Shown piece by piece: positions 46,251-54,443 of a stretch of 64,000 nucleotides of DNA (positions are counted from its first letter, which is position 1; the number at the start of each line of letters is the position of its first letter). Position numbers and translations under genes: made by a program. The notes beneath the pieces are model-generated. The model did no database searches and was not told where the DNA came from. It was given only the letters and a program-made list of their open reading frames with translations. Where the stretch lies: NCBI RefSeq assembly GCF_013394165.1, contig NZ_CP041330.1, positions 2,596,501-2,660,500 of the forward strand. The letters are read 5' to 3'. This DNA comes from Pseudoalteromonas sp. Scap06 (GTDB lineage Bacteria; Pseudomonadota; Gammaproteobacteria; Enterobacterales; Alteromonadaceae).

Positions 46251-47705
46251 TTATTTAACTCCTTTATTTTTATAGGGGATGACAATGTTAAATCGACAGC
46301 CTTGCGGCTCATTATGCTCAATAGTTAACTTACCCTGTAACTGTTCAACCGACTCTTTTACTATGGTAAGGCCTAAACCACTGCCTTGAAGACTAATCTC
46401 TTTACTGTGTTTACCTTGATAAAAAGCGCCAAAAACATGTTCTTTTTCATGCTCTTTAATACCACAGCCCTCATCAGCAACCTGTATAATTAAGTTATTA
46501 CTTTCTAAACTTAAACTAATCGACACAGCTTGGTTTGGCTTTGAAAACTTTAAACCATTAGAGATTAACTGAATTAAAATCATTTCAATTAATTCTCTCG
46601 GTAAATTAAGTGCAACTGTCGGTAAGCTATTGTGCCAAATAAGCGACTGCTCTCGTGCGTTTAACCTATGTTCAAAATGATTACTTACCTTTTTAATGAG
46701 CTGGTTAAATTCCACTTCACTCACATTATCTTTACTGGTTCGAATCGCGTTATAGCTTAACAAACTGTCTATCATAGTGCGTAATCGCACCATAGATTGA
46801 CTGATTAACCCAAGCACTGCTTTTTGCTCATTATTAATCGGCCCAACAATTTCATCGGCTAATAATTCAGTGCCCTCCACCATAGAGGCCAAGGGTGTTT
46901 TTAGCTCGTGAGTAACATGGCGTAAAAACGTATCTTTTTGCTGCTCTAGCATATGCAATTGCGCTTGCACCCACTGCAATTTGTTACCTAGTTCAATAAG
47001 TTCAGCAGATCCCTGCACCGATATTTTTTGCTGCCAATCTCCTTGGCCTAATTTATCAATAACGGAGGTTAAACCTTTTAAACGGCCACTTATCCGCCAT
47101 AAAAACCCACCCCCAACAAGTAAGGTTAAAGGCGTAAGTGCCACTAACCAGTTTATAAAGGAGGCTTGTAAATTTGTCAGTTTAATTTGGTTTTGAGTGA
47201 TTTTGGCTTCATTGGTTTCGCGAAGCCACATTGTTAGATCTGCCAGTATTTCACTAATTGGCACAAACAACTCTGCTTGCTCACGAGCTTCAACCACCAG
47301 TTTGGTATGCGCTGCTTTTAGCGTATCTGTTAACCTTTGCCATTGTTGAGTACTTTGCTGGCTGCTAGAAAGCTGTTTAAGCTCATTTATATTGTCCAGC
47401 GATGACTGCCATTTATCCACGATAAGTTTATCGAGTGAATCGCTTTTTAAAACCCAATTTTGCCTTGTTGCCCTTTCTAAACTGTTGAGCTCTTGTTTAA
47501 GAGCATTAAACGACTTGGTTACTTGGTAGTTATTACTGACAATTTGCTGCGTGACCGCTAATTGTTTATTTAATACATTTAAAAATACAATAACCACAAT
47601 AGACAAAGGCAAGAGTGACAACAGCATGCTCATTACAAACTGGCCAATCAAATTAGGACGCCAATTTACCAATGCTTTATATTTTTCAGCCATGATTACA
47701 GGCAT
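46251..47705 (-). CDS. glrK: Sensor histidine kinase GlrK (QseE)
   Basis: GlrK senses envelope conditions and phosphorylates GlrR. The 484 residues show a membrane segment (about 21-44), a periplasmic helical sensor of about 140 residues, a second segment (about 183-203), HAMP, HisKA with His266 (RHVTHELKTPLASMVEGTEL) and an HATPase domain (GSGLGLTIV). The GPINNEQKAVLGLI stretch after the histidine is typical of GlrK. I start at the ATG at 47705, which has AAGGA upstream. Its stop is 1 bp from the qseG-like start. Confidence 0.92.
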   Translation of the reverse strand: MPVIMAEKYKALVNWRPNLIGQFVMSMLLSLLPLSIVVIVFLNVLNKQLAVTQQIVSNNYQVTKSFNALKQELNSLERATRQNWVLKSDSLDKLIVDKWQSSLDNINELKQLSSSQQSTQQWQRLTDTLKAAHTKLVVEAREQAELFVPISEILADLTMWLRETNEAKITQNQIKLTNLQASFINWLVALTPLTLLVGGGFLWRISGRLKGLTSVIDKLGQGDWQQKISVQGSAELIELGNKLQWVQAQLHMLEQQKDTFLRHVTHELKTPLASMVEGTELLADEIVGPINNEQKAVLGLISQSMVRLRTMIDSLLSYNAIRTSKDNVSEVEFNQLIKKVSNHFEHRLNAREQSLIWHNSLPTVALNLPRELIEMILIQLISNGLKFSKPNQAVSISLSLESNNLIIQVADEGCGIKEHEKEHVFGAFYQGKHSKEISLQGSGLGLTIVKESVEQLQGKLTIEHNEPQGCRFNIVIPYKNKGVK

Positions 47706-47802
47706 ACACTAATCCTTCACTACTTTTAAGCGCTCTATTATTAAGCGTTCAACTTATACACTCGCTGAACCAAATACATTTTTGAGAGTAAAACCGTTGC
47801 AA

Positions 47803-47820
47803 TGTCGCACAATTGCGACA
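47803..47820. promoter_or_regulatory. Predicted GlrR operator (TGTC-N10-GACA)
   Basis: TGTCGCACAATTGCGACA is a perfect inverted repeat (7-bp arms, 4-base spacer) that exactly fits TGTC-N10-GACA, the site described for E. coli GlrR at glmY/glmZ. It lies in the 304-bp gap between glrK and the first EF-hand gene, about 147 bp upstream of the sigma-54 promoter at 47958, a usual distance for an activator site. Confidence 0.7.
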
Positions 47821-47957
47821 AGTTAAGCACTTGATTTAAAAATAGTAAAAAACCCTAACTGAGAAAATGTTGCATAAAACACACAAGCGTCGGTAAATAT
47901 TACCTATTAAAAATACGCTAGAAAGTTAAACCTATGATTTTTAATAAAAATAAAAAC

Positions 47958-47973
47958 TGGCACCATAATTGTA
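47958..47973 (+). promoter_or_regulatory. Predicted sigma-54 promoter of the EF-hand genes
   Basis: TGGCACCATAATTGTA matches the -24/-12 consensus TGGCACG-N4-TTGCW with the correct spacing; the one weak point is GT instead of GC at -12. Transcription would start near 47984, giving a leader of about 26 bases to the ATG at 48010, which has an AAGGA ribosome-binding site. Confidence 0.7.
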
Positions 47974-48009
47974 TTACGCTTATAAATATTAATTTTTAAA
48001 GGCCAAGGA

Positions 48010-48243
48010 ATGACTAAAGGTTATTTAAAATCGACTGTATTAATAGCGTTATGTTTCACAAGTATCCATTCATTTGCTCTTGATGTGAACACAGCATTTT
48101 ACAGCCTAGATAAGGACAGCAACGGCACATTAAGTGAAGCGGAAGCTGGTGAAGATGCATTACTGCATGAGAATTTTGCACAAATAGATAAAAATGAAGA
48201 CGGACAATTATCGTTCGATGAATTTAAACAGTTTGTAAAATAA
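48010..48243 (+). CDS. Secreted EF-hand protein 1
   Basis: This 77-residue protein has a signal peptide (VLIALCFTSIHSFA) and two EF-hand loops: DKDSNGTLSEAE and DKNEDGQLSFDE. Both keep all calcium-coordinating positions (1, 3, 5, 9, 12) and the central glycine. It should bind calcium in the periplasm or outside. It is the first of four paralogous genes in a row, with a predicted sigma-54 promoter in front and 12 bp to the next gene. Confidence 0.88.
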   Translation: MTKGYLKSTVLIALCFTSIHSFALDVNTAFYSLDKDSNGTLSEAEAGEDALLHENFAQIDKNEDGQLSFDEFKQFVK

Positions 48244-48255
48244 AGGAGTATATTT

Positions 48256-48483
48256 ATGAAACAATTAATTGGTGCTTTTTCACTACTATTTTTGGCTATT
48301 AGCGCGACGGCATTGGCATCGTCGTTAAATGTACGTTTTATGCATTTAGATAAAAATATGGATGGCCAAATATCGCTTACAGAGGCTAAACAAGATAAAC
48401 AGCTACTCAAGCAATTTACTGATTTAGACAAAGACAATAACGAGATGATTTCTAAAAAAGAGTTCGATAACTTTAAACTTTAA
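48256..48483 (+). CDS. Secreted EF-hand protein 2
   Basis: This 75-residue protein has a signal peptide (FSLLFLAISATALA) and two EF-hand loops: DKNMDGQISLTE (canonical) and DKDNNEMISKKE. In the second loop the glycine at position 6 is glutamate, which normally weakens calcium binding. It has an AAAGGAG ribosome-binding site 9 bp before the ATG and lies 12 bp after EF-hand gene 1, so they are probably one transcript. Confidence 0.85.
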   Translation: MKQLIGAFSLLFLAISATALASSLNVRFMHLDKNMDGQISLTEAKQDKQLLKQFTDLDKDNNEMISKKEFDNFKL

Positions 48484-48638
48484 GCTTAGATTCAAGTTTC
48501 GTTTTGTAATATAGAGTTAAAAGCATTTGCCATAATCCCTGAGGGAGTGTGTAAACGGATTTAATGTTGGGAGTTAAATTATGGCAAGTGCTTTCTTTCA
48601 ATACTGCAGCAATTTAAATACACCTTGGAACGCCAACT

Positions 48639-48875
48639 ATGAGAATACTGCTTCCCTTTATTGGTGCTTTACTTTTTATCAGCCAAAGTGCATTGGCACT
48701 TGATGTAAAGCAACGCTTTGAGCATTTAGATACAAATAATGATGGATATTTAACCCACAGCGAGCTTGCTGCTCAGCCTCAGCTATTAAACTCATTTTCA
48801 AATTGGGATGAAAATCAAGACAACAGAATTTCTTTAGCTGAGTTTAAAAACTACTTAACCACTAACCTGTTCTGA
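48639..48875 (+). CDS. Secreted EF-hand protein 3
   Basis: This 78-residue protein has a signal peptide (LLPFIGALLFISQSALA) and two EF-hand loops: DTNNDGYLTHSE (canonical) and DENQDNRISLAE, in which position 6 is asparagine. It follows EF-hand gene 2 after 155 bp, which may contain its own promoter, and precedes gene 4 by 8 bp. Confidence 0.85.
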   Translation: MRILLPFIGALLFISQSALALDVKQRFEHLDTNNDGYLTHSELAAQPQLLNSFSNWDENQDNRISLAEFKNYLTTNLF

Positions 48876-48883
48876 GCATTTAT

Positions 48884-49120
48884 ATGAAGCATTTTAAAAA
48901 TATTATTTTACTAACACTGACTGTTTTTAGCTGTATGAGTTTTGCAACAAGCAGTTATATTGCCGAAAAATTTGAAAAACTTGACCGCAACCAAGATGGC
49001 TTTTTAACTCGCTCTGAAGCTGCCAGCGATCCTGCTTTATGGTCACGCTTTGGCAGTTATGACCGTGACAAAGACACACAATTATCATTAAGCGAATACA
49101 GTTTGTACGCCAGTAAATAA
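48884..49120 (+). CDS. Secreted EF-hand protein 4
   Basis: This 78-residue protein has a signal peptide (IILLTLTVFSCMSFA) and two EF-hand loops: DRNQDGFLTRSE (canonical) and DRDKDTQLSLSE, in which position 6 is threonine. It is the last of the row. An imperfect hairpin (CCTCCTCAA...CAAGCTTGAGAAGG, about 49125-49168) follows and may end the transcript, although it lacks a clear U-tract. Confidence 0.85.
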   Translation: MKHFKNIILLTLTVFSCMSFATSSYIAEKFEKLDRNQDGFLTRSEAASDPALWSRFGSYDRDKDTQLSLSEYSLYASK

Positions 49121-49323
49121 ATTGCCTCCTCAAACAAAGCTTGGTTAACAATATCAAGCTTGAGAAGGTTTAACTCCCATTGTTAACACATCCTATTTCC
49201 CCCTTAACTTGTTGCTTGCTTTAGCTAAAAGCTGACTTATACGACGCTTAATAAATTATGCTATTGGTATTCTAAATTTGAGTTTGCTACTGTGATAGTT
49301 CAAATAATAACAATGTGCGTCTT

Positions 49324-51012
49324 ATGCAACTGATAAAAATAATAAAACCGATATTACTAGCAAGCCTTTGTGCCGTCACTAGCGTGGCAATAGCACAAAC
49401 TCAAGTCATTTATAATGCTAATGGCTACTCACCTTTGTATAAAGGAAAAATGCGCCATGGCGAAGTAAACACATTTACAACCTTAGTTATAAAAGATGGC
49501 AAAGTAGTTAAAACAGGTCCAGACAGCTTAAAAAATAGCTTTCCTGGTGCAACCCTAATTGACGCGAAAGGAAAAACTCTACTCCCAGGGCTCATTGATG
49601 CGCATGGACATGTCATCGGGCTAGGTAATAATTTGTCGCAACTTGATGTGCGCGGTGCAAAGTCCGTAGATGAAGTAACCGCTAAACTCAAGGAATTTTC
49701 CAAAGATAAAGAAGGTTGGATCATTGGTCGAGGCTGGAATCAAGAACTATGGTCAAATACTCGCTTTCCTTCGGCCGCTGACTTAGACAAAGCAGTTAAC
49801 GATCGCCCTGTTATTTTATCGCGAGTAGATGGTCATGCCATTTGGGTTAACTCAAAAGCATTAGAACTTGCCAATATTAACGCTGACACATCAGCCCCAG
49901 CTGGCGGAGAAATTATAAAAGATGAGTTTGGTAAGCCCACCGGCATTTTTATCGATAAAGCAGAAACCTTGGTTACTCAACATATGCCTGCAACGTCTGC
50001 ACAATCGGTCAGTAATGCATTAGATGCCGCAGGTAAACACTTACTGAGCCTAGGCATTACCTCAACTCATGATGCAGGTATTGATAAAACCACATGGCAA
50101 GTTTACAAACAACGCGCCGAGTTAGGCACATTACCGCTTAGAATTGTAGCGATGTTAAGTGCAGCAAGCCCCGACTTAAGCGCTATGCTTAAAGCGGGTC
50201 GTTATCAAGATGCACAGGACTTTTTATCTATCCGCAGTGTAAAAATTTATGCTGATGGCGCATTAGGGTCACGTGGTGCTGCGCTTATTGAAGAGTACGC
50301 TGATAGAGCCAACCATTTTGGCCTTATGCTTGAAACCCAACAAAAGCTAGAGGAACTATTTACCCTGACTTTTAAAAATGGTTTTAGCGCTAACACGCAT
50401 GCAATTGGCGATAGAGCAAATAAAATTGTGCTAGATGCTTATCAAAATGTATTTAAACAAACCGGTGGCATACTACTGCGCAATCGTATGGAGCATGCAC
50501 AAATAGTCTCGCCAGAGGATATCCCGCGCTTTAAAACCCTGAAAATAATTCCATCTATGCAACCTGTGCATGCCACATCAGACATGCATATGGCTGAGCA
50601 GCGTTTAACCGACAAGCAACTACAAGGCGCTTATGCTTGGCAAACATTTTTAGACCAAGGTTCAACGATTGCGGCGGGATCTGATTACCCTGTCGAACTG
50701 GCGAACCCGTTTGATGGTTTATATTCTGCGATAACGCGCATGGATCATAATCAACTGCCTGAAAACGGTTGGCGCGCCAGTGAAGTTTTGAGCAGGGAAG
50801 ATGCATTGCGTGCCTTTACCCTTGGCGGCGCGTATGCAGCGCATCAAGAATTTAAAGTAGGTAGTTTGGAGCAAGGTAAATGGGCTGATTTTATACTGAT
50901 TGATCAAGACTACTTTAAAGTGCCTATTGAGCAGCTTTACAAAACTCAGGTGCTGGAAACGTGGATTGCCGGTAAATTACGCTACCAAAAAGATTCAGCA
51001 AAGTCTGAGTAA
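49324..51012 (+). CDS. Secreted amidohydrolase family protein (YtcJ-like)
   Basis: This protein of about 562 residues has a signal peptide (PILLASLCAVTSVAIAQ) and the amidohydrolase_3 (YtcJ-like) architecture: N-terminal beta-sandwich, DAHGHVIGLG metal motif (HxH), THDAGI, a KIYADGALGSRGA stretch, HAIGDRAN and the C-terminal AAGSDYPVELANPFDGLYSAITR. Such enzymes hydrolyse amides or related bonds at a metal centre; the substrate is unknown. A GTG three codons upstream is an alternative start, and neither has a strong ribosome-binding site. A strong terminator follows. Confidence 0.88.
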   Translation: MQLIKIIKPILLASLCAVTSVAIAQTQVIYNANGYSPLYKGKMRHGEVNTFTTLVIKDGKVVKTGPDSLKNSFPGATLIDAKGKTLLPGLIDAHGHVIGLGNNLSQLDVRGAKSVDEVTAKLKEFSKDKEGWIIGRGWNQELWSNTRFPSAADLDKAVNDRPVILSRVDGHAIWVNSKALELANINADTSAPAGGEIIKDEFGKPTGIFIDKAETLVTQHMPATSAQSVSNALDAAGKHLLSLGITSTHDAGIDKTTWQVYKQRAELGTLPLRIVAMLSAASPDLSAMLKAGRYQDAQDFLSIRSVKIYADGALGSRGAALIEEYADRANHFGLMLETQQKLEELFTLTFKNGFSANTHAIGDRANKIVLDAYQNVFKQTGGILLRNRMEHAQIVSPEDIPRFKTLKIIPSMQPVHATSDMHMAEQRLTDKQLQGAYAWQTFLDQGSTIAAGSDYPVELANPFDGLYSAITRMDHNQLPENGWRASEVLSREDALRAFTLGGAYAAHQEFKVGSLEQGKWADFILIDQDYFKVPIEQLYKTQVLETWIAGKLRYQKDSAKSE

Positions 51013-51014
51013 AA

Positions 51015-51052
51015 ACAAAAAAGGGTTAACTTAAAAGTTAACCCTTTTTTGT
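51015..51052. terminator. Bidirectional terminator
   Basis: AAAAAAGGGTTAAC and GTTAACCCTTTTTT form a 14-bp perfect stem around TTAAAA. It lies between the amidohydrolase gene and the convergent YgjV-like gene, whose stop codon is inside the hairpin. Confidence 0.9.
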
Positions 51053-51274
51053 ATCAGCCTTAGACTGACGATATAACTTAATAATGTGATAAATATTGAC
51101 CAGAGCTAACAAGCCGTTAGCAAATGCCACCGGCACAGAACCGATTGCTGCACCGTAAAAAGTAAACGCAATACAGCCAAGTAAATTAAACCAACGTAGT
51201 TTGGTCACATCGGTCATGGTCAAGGATATAACTAATAATGCAGATGCTAAATAACCTAAATATTCCCAACTCAA
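51038..51274 (-). CDS. Small YgjV-like inner-membrane protein
   Basis: This 78-residue protein has three hydrophobic segments (EYLGYLASALLVISLTM, NLLGCIAFTFYGAAIGSV, AFANGLLALVNIYHIIKLY). The pattern WxxLxGCIAFxFYG and PVAFxNGxxALxNxYH resembles half of YgjV-family proteins; single-unit forms of this length are common in gammaproteobacteria. No function is established. Its stop overlaps the terminator at 51015. Confidence 0.65.
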   Translation of the reverse strand: MSWEYLGYLASALLVISLTMTDVTKLRWFNLLGCIAFTFYGAAIGSVPVAFANGLLALVNIYHIIKLYRQSKADTKKG

Positions 51275-51361
51275 TTGTTCTCTCCTAGGCTTTAGGTTAA
51301 TATTACCAGCTAAATTTTAGTACATTATTAAAAACTGCTACGTAGCAGTTTAAATAAAAAA

Positions 51362-51480
51362 GCTAACTTACCAATAAAACCTTAAAATATGCTGGTTTTA
51401 CCCACAATTTTTTAATCATTACACGGTAGAATGAAGGCCATTTAACGCCATTAAATAAATAACGGCGTGGGTAAGTTAGC
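51362..51480. repeat. Inverted-repeat-bounded non-coding segment
   Basis: GCTAACTTACC (51362-51372) is the perfect complement of GGTAAGTTAGC (51470-51480). Inside are smaller stems AAAACC/GGTTTT (about 51377-51399) and ACGCCATTA/TAACGGCGT with one mismatch. Just before it lies a perfect palindrome AAACTGCTACGTAGCAGTTT (51332-51351). The segment is AT-rich, has no open reading frame, and could be a small mobile repeat or a structured RNA. Confidence 0.5.
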
Positions 51481-51526
51481 GTAAATTCTTAATCTTAATG
51501 CTATCGTCATTAAGGTGTAATAAATA

Positions 51527-51538
51527 GGACAATTGTCC
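51527..51538. promoter_or_regulatory. Palindrome before the Crp/Fnr-type regulator gene
   Basis: GGACAATTGTCC is a perfect 12-bp palindrome that ends 14 bp before the ATG at 51553. A further 7-bp hairpin CTTAATG/CATTAAG lies at 51494-51514. The position fits an autoregulatory operator or a translation-blocking site, but no regulator is assigned. Confidence 0.4.
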
Positions 51539-51552
51539 GAAGAGCATGATTG

Positions 51553-52209
51553 ATGTTTCAATACCATTTTTCCAGTTACCTTGTTGAACAGCTGCTGACA
51601 TTTGCCGGCAGTAGTTATCAGCAATCAAAAAAAGAAATATTAATACAGCAAGACCAACCACTCACTAAGTTGGTATTGGTGCGAAGTGGTACTGTATCGT
51701 TTAGTTACGATGTGGGGAATGGTCGACGCCTGCTGCTTGGTCAACTCGACTGCAACAACACTTTAATTGGTGAAATTGAAGCACTGAATAATAACCCGTG
51801 TATTTATACGGTAACCTGCTTCAGTGATGTTACGTACAATCTTATTGAGCTAAAGCATTGGCGTTCATTATTGCTCGACAAACCAGAATTGAGCCTATAC
51901 ACGGCGCAAACAATTGCTGCTAAGTTCCAAGAAAATCAAAAGATTAACTTAGATAAACTGTTGCTTCCCTTAAGCTACAACATTGCTAAAGACTGCTTAT
52001 TACGTGCAGAAAATAACAACCCTACTTTATTGCGCGCCTATCCTACGGTAAATGCAGAAGCTGAGCGCTTTGCAACCACTGAACGTGCATACCGACGGGT
52101 AGTGAGTGAGTTGGTAGAGAAAAATCTAGTGCAACGAAGCACCCAAGGGCTGCAAGCTGTCGATATTCCTAAACTCAGTGAATATGTAGATAGCTTTGCA
52201 CAACTTTAA
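51553..52209 (+). CDS. Crp/Fnr family transcriptional regulator (YeiL-like)
   Basis: This 218-residue protein has an N-terminal cyclic-nucleotide-binding-type beta-barrel (IQQDQPLTKLVLVRSGTVSFSY, LIGEIEALNN) and a C-terminal Crp-type winged helix (AERFATTERAYRRVVSELVEKNLVQ). Length and layout resemble YeiL. The canonical cAMP-binding residues of Crp are not evident, and there is no N-terminal Fnr cysteine cluster, so the effector is unknown. The ATG at 51553 is preferred; the in-frame TTG one codon upstream is an alternative. Confidence 0.85.
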   Translation: MFQYHFSSYLVEQLLTFAGSSYQQSKKEILIQQDQPLTKLVLVRSGTVSFSYDVGNGRRLLLGQLDCNNTLIGEIEALNNNPCIYTVTCFSDVTYNLIELKHWRSLLLDKPELSLYTAQTIAAKFQENQKINLDKLLLPLSYNIAKDCLLRAENNNPTLLRAYPTVNAEAERFATTERAYRRVVSELVEKNLVQRSTQGLQAVDIPKLSEYVDSFAQL

Positions 52210-52215
52210 AGACAA

Positions 52216-52244
52216 TAAAAAAGGCCATTAAGGCCTTTTTTATT
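52216..52244. terminator. Bidirectional terminator
   Basis: AAAAAAGGCC and GGCCTTTTTT pair around ATTAA, between the convergent Crp/Fnr-type regulator and phosphoribosyltransferase genes. Confidence 0.88.
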
Positions 52245-52258
52245 GAGCAAAGTCACGT

Positions 52259-52825
52259 TTATTTTTCAAGTAAAATATCGTGGATTTTAGCTAAATCAGA
52301 TTTACCTTCAATAATTTCATCCGGCGTTAACCCTGATAATTCATGCGGGAATACTAACCATTCTTCAGATTCATGAATGTAGTAATCTGGCACTGTATCT
52401 ACTTTTGAGTTTTTTGGCTTGTAGTATGGACAAGCAATACGAATATCACTCGGTAAGTTTAAACGCATTAGCTCAGAGAGCTTCTCTTTTAGCGCCACGA
52501 TGCTTCGACCTGAGTCAAATACATCATCCACAATCAGTAATGAATCACCCGCATTCGCGTTTTCAACTATGTAGTGTAAACCATGTACTTTTATTTCTTT
52601 TGATTGCTTACCAATACCGTAATAAGACGACGTACGCACCGCAATATGATCGGTTTCTATGCCTTTGTAGTCATAATATTCTTGAACTGCAATCCCGATT
52701 GGAGCACCACCGCGCCATATACCAATAATAAAATCTGGACGAAAGCCATCTTTATACACTTGTGCCGCTACGCGGAATGAATCTTCAAGTAATTGTTGAG
52801 CCGTGATATAGCACTTTTCTGACAT
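52259..52825 (-). CDS. Purine phosphoribosyltransferase (hypoxanthine type)
   Basis: This 188-residue type I phosphoribosyltransferase has the PRPP-binding loop LLIVDDVFDSGRS (about 96-108), the N-terminal GIWRGGAPIG pyrophosphate loop and a C-terminal EEWLVFPHE base-binding region. It should salvage hypoxanthine, guanine or xanthine from PRPP; the base specificity cannot be read from sequence with certainty. It is transcribed alone and ends at a bidirectional terminator. Confidence 0.82.
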   Translation of the reverse strand: MSEKCYITAQQLLEDSFRVAAQVYKDGFRPDFIIGIWRGGAPIGIAVQEYYDYKGIETDHIAVRTSSYYGIGKQSKEIKVHGLHYIVENANAGDSLLIVDDVFDSGRSIVALKEKLSELMRLNLPSDIRIACPYYKPKNSKVDTVPDYYIHESEEWLVFPHELSGLTPDEIIEGKSDLAKIHDILLEK

Positions 52826-52944
52826 AGTAAGGATCCCAGTGGTATGTATAATATTTGAGCGAGGTTTAAATGAAATAGATGCCCAAACACGTATTGGCGA
52901 AGGATTTTACCGTAAATAAAACAAAATTGCTTGTATGGCGGATA

Positions 52945-52976
52945 AAAAAATAGGCACCCTTAGGCACCTATTTTTT
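52945..52976 (-). terminator. Terminator of pepB
   Basis: On the minus strand AAATAGG and CCTATTT close a hairpin extended by two wobble pairs and CC/GG, followed by TTT. It lies 24 bp beyond the pepB stop. Confidence 0.7.
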
Positions 52977-53000
52977 AACTAATTGCTTAGTCTGAGTTGA

Positions 53001-54299
53001 TTATGCTTTTTCAAGCAAGGTGCGCGCTACTGTACGCATACCTTGTGTAGTTGCACCTGAAGCCCACTGACTAGTACCACCACCCATATTAAATGCTGCC
53101 GCTAAATCAATATGTACCCAACCTTTACCATCGTTTGGCACAAAGCGAGATAAGAAACCTGCTGCATTTGAAGCACCACCATAGCCACCGCCTTTTTGTG
53201 CACGGCTGTTTGCTGTATCGGCATACGGTGATGGGCAGTTTTGTTGATGCCACTTTTCAAGCGGTAATGGCCATGCGGCTTCCATTTCTTGTGATGCAAA
53301 GTCTTCTACTTCACGTACTAGCTCTTTATCAAGGGCAAATAACGCGTTGTATTCTTGACCAACGGCAACAAGGGCTGCGCCCGTTAATGTTGCTGCGTCA
53401 ATAATAAGTGGTGCACCCGTCTCACCTGCCGCCATTAGGCCATCAGCTAATACTAAACGGCCTTCAGCATCTGTGTTTACAATTTCAACGCTTGTGCCAT
53501 TTTTGTAGGTAAGAATGTCACCTAGTTTGTATGCATGACCGGAAATTAAGTTCTCTGCACAACATAAAAACAGCTTAATGCGCTTTTCTACACCACGATT
53601 AATGGCCAGCGCTAAACCTGCAGTTACCGTTGCAGCTCCGCCCATGTCGCACTTCATGCCTAACATGCCTTCGCTAGATTTAATTGAGTAACCGCCTGAG
53701 TCAAATGTAATACCTTTACCTACAAGTGCTGCGCTTACTGGTGCGTTATCATCGCCAGTTGGGTTGTAATCAAGCTCAAGTAATACAGGTGGGCGTTCAC
53801 TACCACGACCTACAGCATGAATACCAATCCATTGCTGCTCTAATAGCGCATCGCCTTTTATTATTTGGTAGCTAACATGTTCTGGTGCCAGTGATTGAAT
53901 AAATTCAGCCGCTTTTTCTGCTAGGCTCTCTGGGTAAATGTCATCGGCGGTGCCGTTAACCATTTCACGTGCCCACGTTGCTGAAGCTTTTAAATCAGCA
54001 AGTTCTTTTAAATCAGATTGTGCATTATCAACAAACTCAACACCGTGCAGTACTTTTGGTGATACAAAGCCTTGGTAAAATGCCCATTGGCTCTCTGTAC
54101 ACCAAACATCGCCTTCAAGCACAACACTTTTAATGCCTTGGCTTGCAATAGTACGACCCGCTTTTTGCACGTTTTTTAATGTTTCTTGCTCAGATAAATG
54201 AACCGTTGCGCCGTGTTCGTTAAAAGATAGTGACGCACTTTCGCCCCAGTGTCCTGGTGCCGATTGCTCGCTTAATTGAACAACAAATTTTTCACTCAT
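53001..54299 (-). CDS. pepB: Aminopeptidase PepB (M17 leucyl aminopeptidase family)
   Basis: PepB removes N-terminal residues from peptides with a dinuclear metal centre. From the ATG at 54299 the protein has 432 residues, the PepB length. The M17 signature NTDAEGRLVLAD and the metal and active-site segment LVGKGITFDSGGYSIK are present, as is the C-terminal GKGWVHIDLAAAF region. The longer frame to 54317 is not needed. The gene is divergent from sfsA. Confidence 0.94.
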   Translation of the reverse strand: MSEKFVVQLSEQSAPGHWGESASLSFNEHGATVHLSEQETLKNVQKAGRTIASQGIKSVVLEGDVWCTESQWAFYQGFVSPKVLHGVEFVDNAQSDLKELADLKASATWAREMVNGTADDIYPESLAEKAAEFIQSLAPEHVSYQIIKGDALLEQQWIGIHAVGRGSERPPVLLELDYNPTGDDNAPVSAALVGKGITFDSGGYSIKSSEGMLGMKCDMGGAATVTAGLALAINRGVEKRIKLFLCCAENLISGHAYKLGDILTYKNGTSVEIVNTDAEGRLVLADGLMAAGETGAPLIIDAATLTGAALVAVGQEYNALFALDKELVREVEDFASQEMEAAWPLPLEKWHQQNCPSPYADTANSRAQKGGGYGGASNAAGFLSRFVPNDGKGWVHIDLAAAFNMGGGTSQWASGATTQGMRTVARTLLEKA

Positions 54300-54443
54300 G
54301 TTAGAATATCCTTGCACTTAAATGTATGGTTGAGTTTACTATAGCGCGCCTAAGTTCCCAACAGCTTGCGGTAAATAACCTCAAATAGACCGCAAAGTCT
54401 TATTTTACTTAACCTGAACTCTGGTTATATAAGGAAGTCATTA

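Noticed and set aside
48484..48638. Second sigma-54 promoter before EF-hand gene 3 (TGGCAAGTGCTTTC)
   Set aside because: The GG element is present, but there is no GC dinucleotide at the right spacing and no TGTC-N10-GACA site nearby.
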